Origin: an uncultured bacterium
GTDB lineage: Bacteria; Actinomycetota; Coriobacteriia; Coriobacteriales; Eggerthellaceae
Direction of reading: 5' to 3'
Assembly: GCA_947649215.1 (NCBI GenBank)
Contig: CANSQW010000003.1
Coordinates: forward strand, 1-20,631
Length of the DNA: 20,631 nt
The notes beneath the pieces are model-generated. The model was given only the letters and a program-made list of their open reading frames with translations, had not been told where the DNA came from and ran no database searches. Every line of letters starts with the position of its first letter. Position 1 is the first letter of the stretch. Shown piece after piece: positions 15,167-20,631 of this stretch. The translations under genes and the position numbers were made by a program.

Positions 15167-16450
15167 TTACTCTTCCACGCGGATGAGCGACGGCTCAGCG
15201 TGCAGCACGTCCTCCAGCGCGGCTATCTCGTCGATGACGGCGCGGATGGCGCGCTCCTGGGCGGTGTGGGTGACGTACACCACGTCCACCACGCCGCTCT
15301 TGCCCTTGCCGCGCTGTACCACGGAGTGCACGCTCACGTTGTGCTGCGCGAACACGCCAGTCATGGCCGCCAGCACGCCGGGGCGGTCGGACACGCTGAA
15401 GCGGATGTAGTACTTCATCTCCAGCTCCTCCATGGGGAGGATGGGCAGCGCGTCGGTGCAGGTGCAGCCGACGATGGGGCCCACGCCCTGCTGGATATGG
15501 CGCGCCACCTCCAGCACGTCGCCCATGACGGCACTCGCCGCGGGGCCCGAGCCGGCGCCGGCGCCGAAGAACATGGTCTCGCCCACGGCGTCGCCCACCA
15601 CGTAGATGGCGTTCATCACGCCGTTCACCGTGGCCAGCTGGTGCGTGTCGGGGATCATCGTGGGGTGCACGCGCACGTCGATGCCCTCGGGGCGGCGATG
15701 CGCGATGGCCAGCAGCTTCACCACGTAGCCCATGTCGCGCGCAGCCTCCAGGTCCACCGGGCTGATGGAGGTGATGCCGCTCGTGTACACGTCGTCCATC
15801 ACCACGCGCGAGTTGAAGGCGATGGACGCGAGGATGGCGATCTTCGCCGCGGCGTCGAAGCCGTCCACGTCGGCGGAGGGGTCGGCCTCGGCGAAGCCGG
15901 CGGCCTGGGCCTCGCGCAGGGCCTCGTCGTAGTCCATGCCGTCGTCGGCCATGCGGGTGAGCATGTAGTTGGTCGTGCCGTTCACGATGCCCATGACCGA
16001 CGTGATCTCGTTGGCGATGAGCGAGTGCTTGAGCGGGTCGATGATGGGGATGCCGCCGCCCACGCTCGCCTCGAAGGCAATCTCCTTGCCGACGGCAGCC
16101 GCGGCGTCCATGACCTCCTCGCCGTGGGTGGCCATGAGCGCCTTGTTGGCGGTGACCACGTTCTTGCCGGCAGCCAGCGCCCCCAGCACCACGGTGCGCG
16201 CGAAGGTGGTGCCGCCGATCAGCTCCACCACCAGGTCGATGTCGGGGTCGTTGATGACCTCGTTGAAGTCGTCGGTGAACAGGTGCCCCACGCCGTGCGC
16301 CTCGGCTTCCGCCGAGCTGAGCGAGCACACCCGCGCCAGCTCCACGTCAATGCCGTAGTGGCGCGCAAAGTCGTCCTTATGGTTCTGCAGGATGTCGATG
16401 CAGCCACCGCCGACGGTGCCCGTGCCGACCAGTCCAATCCTCACTGCCAT
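15167..16450 (-). CDS. hom: Homoserine dehydrogenase with ACT domain
   Basis: Reduces aspartate semialdehyde to homoserine, the branch point to methionine and threonine. 427 residues, the standard monofunctional length. N-terminal nucleotide-binding GTGTVG (9-14), catalytic-domain segments TANKALM (100-106, K103), FEASVGGGIPII, NGTTNYML and EADPSADVDGFDAAAK. The C-terminal ACT domain (about 346-420, FSVSDRPGVLAAMTGVFAQHNVSV) suggests feedback control, commonly by threonine in this family. The start at 16450 has AGGAG seven to eight bases upstream. It follows lysA by 45 bases on the same strand, so the two are probably one operon. Its product feeds metA at the other end of the window. Confidence 0.96.
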   Translation of the reverse strand: MAVRIGLVGTGTVGGGCIDILQNHKDDFARHYGIDVELARVCSLSSAEAEAHGVGHLFTDDFNEVINDPDIDLVVELIGGTTFARTVVLGALAAGKNVVTANKALMATHGEEVMDAAAAVGKEIAFEASVGGGIPIIDPLKHSLIANEITSVMGIVNGTTNYMLTRMADDGMDYDEALREAQAAGFAEADPSADVDGFDAAAKIAILASIAFNSRVVMDDVYTSGITSISPVDLEAARDMGYVVKLLAIAHRRPEGIDVRVHPTMIPDTHQLATVNGVMNAIYVVGDAVGETMFFGAGAGSGPAASAVMGDVLEVARHIQQGVGPIVGCTCTDALPILPMEELEMKYYIRFSVSDRPGVLAAMTGVFAQHNVSVHSVVQRGKGKSGVVDVVYVTHTAQERAIRAVIDEIAALEDVLHAEPSLIRVEE

Positions 16451-16495
16451 GGGTTCTCTCCTATCGCTGCCAGGGCCTGCGGGCCCGGCGCTTCC

Positions 16496-17851
16496 CTAGA
16501 TGTCTCTCGCGTACAGGTCATTATACGTCTCGCGCCGGGTGACCACGCGAGCCTGCCCGTCGCGCACGAAGACCACAGCCGGGCGGGGCTGCCCGTTGTA
16601 GTTGCTGGCCATGGTCATGTTGTAGGCGCCCGTGCCGAACACGCACACCACATCCCCCAGGTCCGGGTGCTGCAGCGGCATGTCGATGACCACCGCGTCC
16701 CCGCTCTCGCAGTGCTTGCCGCACAGGGTGACGATCTCGGTGCGCGGCTGGCCCGCCTTGTTGGCGATGACCGGCTCGTAGTCCGCATGGTAGAGCGCCG
16801 TGCGGATGTTGTCGGACATGCCGCCGTCCACGGCCACGTACTTGCGGATGCCGGGCAGCGTCTTCAAGATGCCCACCGTGTACAGCGTGACGCCGGCATT
16901 GGCCACCAGGCTGCGGCCCGGCTCCACCAGCAGGCGCGGCAGGGGCAGGTCGTGATCGGCGCAGAACTCGCGCACCGCCGCGCAGGTGACCTCGGCGAAG
17001 TCGTCGATGGAGGACGGCTTGTCCTCGGCCGTGTAGGCGATGCCCAGGCCGCCGCCCAGGTCGAGCTCCTCGATGAGGTAGCCGTAGCCCTCGCGGATGC
17101 GCGCCATGAACTCCACCATCACCTGGGCCGCCTCGCGGAAGGAATGCAGCGCGAAGATCTGCGACCCGATGTGGCAATGCAGGCCCGCCAGGCGCACGTT
17201 GGGCGCCGCCAGCACGTCGGCCACGCACTTATAGGCGAAGTCCTCCAGCATGGTGAAGCCGAACTTCGAGTCCTCGCAGCCGGTGCGGATGTACTCGTGG
17301 GTGTCGGCCTCCACGCCCGGGGTGATGCGCATATATATGTCCTGCGTCTTGCCCAGGCGCCCCGCTATCTCGGACACGCGCGCCAACTCGATGCGGCTGT
17401 CGAGGATGATGCGCCCCACGCCGGCGGAGATGGCCTCCTCCAGCTCCTGCGGGGTCTTGTTGTTGCCGTGGACGAACACGCGCTCCATCGGGAACCCGAC
17501 GCTCTGGGCGCAGGCCAGCTCGCCGCCGCCCGACACATCCAGGCACAGCCCCTCGCGCTGGGCCAGGCGCAGCACCTCCTTGTTGAGGAACGCCTTGGAA
17601 GCGTAGATGATGTCGGAGTTCTCGTAGCGGGCGCGGAAGGCCTCGCGGTACGCCTCCATGCGCGCCACCAGGTCGGCCTCGTCGAAGACGTAGAGGGCCG
17701 TGCCCTGCTCGCGGGCCAGCTCCACCATGTCCACGCCGCCGATGAACAGGTGGTCGTCGCGCACCTCGGCGGTGGCGGGCAGCACCGCGCCCAGCTCCAT
17801 GGTGGTGCGCAGATCGGGCTGCTTGGTCAGGTCGGATGCAGGAAGTGACAT
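16496..17851 (-). CDS. lysA: Diaminopimelate decarboxylase
   Basis: PLP enzyme making L-lysine from meso-diaminopimelate, the last step of lysine synthesis. 451 residues, slightly longer than the common ~420. Key sites: Schiff-base lysine K86 in YASKAFLN; HCHIGSQ (225-231); glycine loop DLGGGLG; EPGRS (310-314) binding the cofactor phosphate; and the partner-subunit cysteine C381 in KHCESGD. The active site is complete. Start choice: the ATG at 17869 has no ribosome site, whereas the ATG at 17851 has GAAAGGA at the right distance, so the shorter protein (MSLPAS) is preferred. First gene of the lysA-hom unit. Confidence 0.96.
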   Translation of the reverse strand: MSLPASDLTKQPDLRTTMELGAVLPATAEVRDDHLFIGGVDMVELAREQGTALYVFDEADLVARMEAYREAFRARYENSDIIYASKAFLNKEVLRLAQREGLCLDVSGGGELACAQSVGFPMERVFVHGNNKTPQELEEAISAGVGRIILDSRIELARVSEIAGRLGKTQDIYMRITPGVEADTHEYIRTGCEDSKFGFTMLEDFAYKCVADVLAAPNVRLAGLHCHIGSQIFALHSFREAAQVMVEFMARIREGYGYLIEELDLGGGLGIAYTAEDKPSSIDDFAEVTCAAVREFCADHDLPLPRLLVEPGRSLVANAGVTLYTVGILKTLPGIRKYVAVDGGMSDNIRTALYHADYEPVIANKAGQPRTEIVTLCGKHCESGDAVVIDMPLQHPDLGDVVCVFGTGAYNMTMASNYNGQPRPAVVFVRDGQARVVTRRETYNDLYARDI

Positions 17852-17857
17852 GCCGCG

Positions 17858-17864
17858 TCCTTTC
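17858..17864 (-). promoter_or_regulatory. lysA ribosome binding site (decides start)
   Basis: GAAAGGA on the minus strand, six bases from the ATG at 17851. It lies inside the six-codon extension that would result from the upstream ATG at 17869. Confidence 0.75.
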
Positions 17865-17956
17865 TTCATCGCGCGCGCCCGTCACGACCGCCTGCGCGCC
17901 TCAGCGCCAGGCCGGCCGCCGACGCGCCACGCCGTCGGTTCTCGTGAATTCCCGCT

Positions 17957-17965
17957 ATCTTACCA
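17957..17965 (-). promoter_or_regulatory. Candidate lysA-hom promoter (extended -10)
   Basis: On the minus strand the sequence reads TGG-TAAGAT, an extended -10 form about 106 bases before the lysA start. No convincing -35 is visible at the usual distance. Confidence 0.4.
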
Positions 17966-18046
17966 GCCGACCTGGCGGTTTCCCATGTCCACCCCGTTAA
18001 ATCACGCGAGAGCGAACCAAGCGGCACGCGCCCTTATCCTCGGATG

Positions 18047-18055
18047 TGGTATATT
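18047..18055 (+). promoter_or_regulatory. Promoter of the MoaE-like gene (extended -10)
   Basis: TGG-TATATT (TATATT at 18050-18055) is an extended -10 element, 56 bases before the start codon. The -35 is poor, as often seen with extended -10 promoters. Confidence 0.55.
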
Positions 18056-18110
18056 CTCCCCGGCAGATAAAGTCTACCGAACAAGTAAGCTTTAAGCGAA
18101 AGGTGGCACC

Positions 18111-18509
18111 ATGGCGAAGACCGAACCCTCCGTCGACCAGTGGCTTGCCGAGGCCAAGGCCGATCCGGCGGCGGCCCAGTGCGGCATGTTCCTCACCCAC
18201 AACGGCGTCGTGCGCGTCACGCCCAAGAAGCAGGTGCGTGAAGGCGTCGAGGGCCTGGGCGAGGTGGTGGCCGTCGAGTTCTCCTACGACGCCGAGGGCC
18301 TGGCTGCAGCCGAGGCCGAGGCGCTCACCTGGCCGGGCGTCTACTACGTGCGCACCTGGCTCAACGAGGGCCGCTGCGAGGTGGGCGACTCGCTCATGTA
18401 CGTGCTCATCGGCGCCGACATCCGCCCCAACTGCATCGACGCCCTCCAGAAGCTCGTCGGTCACATCAAAAACGAGCTGGTAGTGGAAAAGGAAATCTTC
18501 GCGGAGTAA
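18111..18509 (+). CDS. MoaE-like protein (molybdopterin synthase large-subunit fold)
   Basis: 132 residues. The segment VGDSLMYVLIGADIRPNCIDALQKLVGHIKNELVVEKE (given by position: residues 91-128) aligns without gaps to the C-terminal half of E. coli MoaE from PGDEIVF onward. K120 and K127 fall on the catalytic K119 and K126, and R105 falls on R104; the neighbouring His103 is replaced by Ile. MoaE inserts sulfur into precursor Z to form molybdopterin, with thiocarboxylated MoaD. Here the core lysines are kept but the active-site edge has changed, and the N-terminal half is divergent, so a true molybdopterin synthase role is likely but not certain. It is a single-gene unit with its own promoter and terminator; no MoaD or other cofactor gene is adjacent. 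The start has AAAGGTGG upstream. Confidence 0.75.
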   Translation: MAKTEPSVDQWLAEAKADPAAAQCGMFLTHNGVVRVTPKKQVREGVEGLGEVVAVEFSYDAEGLAAAEAEALTWPGVYYVRTWLNEGRCEVGDSLMYVLIGADIRPNCIDALQKLVGHIKNELVVEKEIFAE

Positions 18510-18536
18510 CGCACGCGAGGTCATGTCGCGACCGCA

Positions 18537-18575
18537 AAGGGGGCCCGCCGCGTACTGCGGCGGGCCCCCTTCGTC
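18537..18575 (+). terminator. Strong intrinsic terminator after the MoaE-like gene
   Basis: Perfect 15-bp arms AAGGGGGCCCGCCGC (18537-18551) and GCGGCGGGCCCCCTT (18557-18571), loop GTACT, then CGTC. The T-tail is short, but the stem is very stable and lies 28 bases after the stop. Confidence 0.8.
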
Positions 18576-18796
18576 ATGCGGCGCAAGATTCCTCGGTCGT
18601 CCCGCCTGGCCGCAGCTGGTCTCCGCCCCGCCGCCGGGGAGAGCCCTTGCGTCGCGCGGCCTCGGGTTCGCCGCCCCTTCGCGCAGATCACGTTACGCCC
18701 TGCCAACCACCGCGGGACGCCGGTACGAGAGCGGGCTCACGGGCCTACACTGGAAGCTGAGAGAATCAGTCAGACTTTCGCGAATGCGAGGACGCC
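18576..18796 (+). promoter_or_regulatory. Upstream region of the DUF2974 gene
   Basis: About 220 bases without a convincing gene. TACACT (18746-18751) is a possible -10 for the hydrolase gene, with no clear -35. GCGAGGA just before the ATG at 18797 is its probable ribosome site. No RNA gene or repeat seen. Confidence 0.35.
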
Positions 18797-20074
18797 ATGC
18801 CCTACCTCCTCGACTACCTGGATACCGAGTTCGCCCCCTTCGAGCGCGAGCCCTTCAACGTGCTCGACGCCGCCGTACTCACGCAGTTCGCCATGATCCG
18901 CAGCAAGGGGGTCATCCCCGCGCTGCGCGAGCGCGCTGGGTTCGCCGACGTGCGCACCGTCGTGCGCAACGCGCTGGGCCCGCGGCGTAAGCCGGCTCGT
19001 TTTCGCGAGCTGCTGCGCGCCGAGGACTTCCCCACCATGTTCACCGGGCTTGACCCCGACCGCATCAAGCAGTGCCTCTTCTCGCTGGCCGCCAGTCCGC
19101 GCTTCCGCGACATGACGGCGCGCGACTACCTGAGCCTGCTCGACACCGAGCGCGAGACGCAGTTCGCGGCCGTCACCCTCGTCTACAAAAACGACTTCGC
19201 CTTCATCGGCTTTCGCGGCACCGACACCTCGCGCACCGGTTGGAAGGAGGACTTCAACATGACGTTCTCCGCCCCGGTGCCAGCCCAGGAGCACGCGGCG
19301 CGCTACCTGGAGACAGTGGCCCCGCACCTGCCGCGCCGCCTGTTCATCGGCGGCCACTCCAAGGGCGGGAACCTGGCGGAGTATGCCGCGCTCAAAGCCA
19401 GCCCCGCCGTCCAGGACCGCCTGGAGAAGGTGTTCATCCTCGATGGCCCCGGCTTCAAGGACGGCCTGTTCGCAGCCGAGGACTACGCGCCCGTGGTCGG
19501 GCGGATGCACAAGGTGATCCCCGAGGGCGCGCTCGTGGGCATCTTGCTGGACTCCCTGGCGCCGCTGCGGGTAGCACCCAGCAGCGCCAAGGGAATCGCC
19601 CAGCACTCGGTGTTCACCTGGGAGGTTGACCCGGAGGCGCACGACTTCCGCTACCTGGACGACCTGCCCGACGCCACAAAGGACACGGCCGCCACCTTGC
19701 GGGTATGGCTCGACCGCTACGACGACGCCGAACGCGAGCAGGTGGTGGAGGCCCTCTTCCGCGCCATCGACGTCTCGGGCGCCGAGGACGCTCTGGACTT
19801 CCTAGCCGGCGGCCCGCACGCGCTCGGCCTGCTGACCAACGCCGCGCTGCGAGTGGACGGCGCCGACCGCGCGCTCGTCTTCGACGCCGTGCGCAGCTTC
19901 GTGGAGGTGTCAGCCGCCCAGGCAGCCGCCAATGCCGGGCAGGCCGTTCAGGGCGCCGCCATCACCGCCCAAGCCGTCGGCGAGGTGGTAGGAGAGATGA
20001 TCGGGGAGGCCGTGGGCAACGCCATCGATCGTGTACAATCAGGAGCGTCCCCTAAGAATCGGAGGCTCCCATGA
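18797..20074 (+). CDS. DUF2974 / Mbeg1-like alpha/beta hydrolase
   Basis: 425 residues. Lipase-like alpha/beta hydrolase: FIGFRGTDTSRTGWKEDFNM (137-154) is typical of the family, the nucleophile elbow is GGHSKGGN with S188, the acid is probably D216 (FILDGPGF) and the base probably H270 (IAQHSVFTW). The natural substrate is unknown; an ester or lipid is inferred. No signal peptide, so probably cytoplasmic. The C-terminus (about 372-411) is an Ala/Gly-rich helix with spaced glycines (AVGEVVGEMIGEAVG), recalling a glycine zipper that could associate with membrane. The stop overlaps the next gene's start as ATGA, implying coupled translation with the SPFH protein. Confidence 0.85.
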   Translation: MPYLLDYLDTEFAPFEREPFNVLDAAVLTQFAMIRSKGVIPALRERAGFADVRTVVRNALGPRRKPARFRELLRAEDFPTMFTGLDPDRIKQCLFSLAASPRFRDMTARDYLSLLDTERETQFAAVTLVYKNDFAFIGFRGTDTSRTGWKEDFNMTFSAPVPAQEHAARYLETVAPHLPRRLFIGGHSKGGNLAEYAALKASPAVQDRLEKVFILDGPGFKDGLFAAEDYAPVVGRMHKVIPEGALVGILLDSLAPLRVAPSSAKGIAQHSVFTWEVDPEAHDFRYLDDLPDATKDTAATLRVWLDRYDDAEREQVVEALFRAIDVSGAEDALDFLAGGPHALGLLTNAALRVDGADRALVFDAVRSFVEVSAAQAAANAGQAVQGAAITAQAVGEVVGEMIGEAVGNAIDRVQSGASPKNRRLP

Positions 20075-20631
20075 TCACCCTGATCGCAATCATCGTCCTG
20101 CTCGTGCTGCTCGGCTGGATGAGCCTGTTCATCGTGCCCCAGCAGAAGGCGGTCATCATCGAGCGCCTGGGCAAGTTCAACCGCGTCACCGGCGCGGGCC
20201 TGCGCATCAAGATCCCGCTCATCGAGGTCATCGCCGCGCGCGTCGACCTGCGCACCCGCCAGGAGGAGTTCGCCATCGACGCCAAGACGCGCGACAACGT
20301 GACGGTAACCATGGCCATCGCCGCGCAGTACCGCGTGAGCACGGCGCCCGGCGCCACGCCGCAGCAGTCCGGCATCTACCGCAGCTACTACATGCTGGCC
20401 AACCCCGTGTCCCAGATGCGCTCGTACCTGATCGACGCACTGCGCTCCTCGGTGCCGCAGTACACGCTCGACGAGGTGTTCGACAAGAAGGACGCCATCG
20501 CCTCCGACGTGAACCGCACCGTGTCCGACCTGATGGTGGACTACGGCTACGATGTGGTGTCCACGCTCATCACGAGCATCGACCTGCCCGCCGACGTGGA
20601 GCAGTCCATGAACCGCATCAACTCCGCCCAG
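20071..20631 (+). CDS. Stomatin/SPFH (Band 7) membrane protein, 3' truncated by window edge
   Basis: 187 codons are visible with no stop before the edge. ATG 20071 has GGAGG (20061-20065) five bases upstream and overlaps the preceding stop (ATGA). One N-terminal membrane helix (MITLIAIIVLLVLLGWMSLFIV), then the SPFH start VPQQKAVIIERLGKFNRV and the VDLRTRQEEF / DAKTRDNVTVTM strand segment typical of stomatin-prohibitin proteins. Later residues (ALRSSVPQYTLDEVFDKKDAIASDVN) match the family's helical region. Such proteins form ring-like membrane microdomain scaffolds. The C-terminal coiled coil is missing because the window ends. A partner role with the coupled hydrolase is inferred. Confidence 0.9.
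   Translation, partial: MITLIAIIVLLVLLGWMSLFIVPQQKAVIIERLGKFNRVTGAGLRIKIPLIEVIAARVDLRTRQEEFAIDAKTRDNVTVTMAIAAQYRVSTAPGATPQQSGIYRSYYMLANPVSQMRSYLIDALRSSVPQYTLDEVFDKKDAIASDVNRTVSDLMVDYGYDVVSTLITSIDLPADVEQSMNRINSAQ

Noticed and set aside
15056..17848. 930-residue plus-strand frame across hom and lysA
   Set aside because: Opposite two clearly identified enzymes, begins inside the inverted-repeat element, no recognisable motif.
18523..18990. Plus-strand frames (106-155 residues) between the MoaE-like gene and the DUF2974 gene
   Set aside because: They begin at or after the terminator stem, run into the hydrolase gene in another frame, and have no motif or ribosome site.

Overview
The window is a high-GC bacterial contig end with a gene set typical of anaerobic Actinomycetota of the class Coriobacteriia. 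The family Eggerthellaceae (Eggerthella, Gordonibacter and relatives) is the best guess. That assignment is inferred from three things: a 12-helix membrane protein carrying a LuxR-type DNA-binding tail, sitting divergently from a secreted Tat flavoprotein and a multiheme cytochrome; a large surface protein ending in an LAxTG sorting signal; and the base composition. No rRNA or other taxonomic marker is present. Bases 1-16 are not genomic: they match the 3' 16 bases of the Tn5/Nextera mosaic-end adapter, so the left edge is a contig end with residual library adapter.

Layout: (1) 22-2738, methionine synthesis. metY (O-acetylhomoserine sulfhydrylase, minus) diverges from metA (plus), whose residue Glu111 predicts an acetyltransferase that would feed MetY; a small disordered protein is coupled behind metA. 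(2) 2865-8142, a very large sortase-anchored surface protein. Its promoter, ribosome site and signal peptide are intact, but a run of nine C just after the signal peptide puts the signal peptide and the ~1,670-residue body in different frames. One more C (or two fewer) would join them into a 1,718-residue protein. This is the strongest candidate for an undescribed system: a slipped-strand phase-variable adhesin, captured OFF. (3) 8220-12569, two terminators, then an extracellular electron-transfer module: a Tat lipoprotein flavin reductase and a membrane-anchored five-motif c-type cytochrome (minus), diverging from the membrane LuxR-like regulator (plus), with a 17-bp palindrome between them. 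Substrate unknown. (4) 12650-14990, a HAD-family hydrolase followed by a coiled-coil/CmpB-type membrane protein (minus). (5) 15023-15161, a non-coding block of nested inverted repeats. (6) 15167-17851, lysA-hom (minus), two aspartate-family amino-acid genes. (7) 18111-18509, a MoaE-like protein with its own promoter and a strong terminator. (8) 18797-20631, a DUF2974/Mbeg1-like alpha/beta hydrolase overlapping by ATGA a stomatin/SPFH-domain protein that runs off the right edge.

Together, regions 1 and 6 supply homoserine, O-acetylhomoserine, homocysteine and lysine, while regions 2 and 3 are cell-surface accessory functions (adhesion; respiration of an external electron acceptor). No tRNA, rRNA, CRISPR array, insertion sequence or prophage gene was recognised. 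The long reading frames opposite the real genes are GC-driven shadows.
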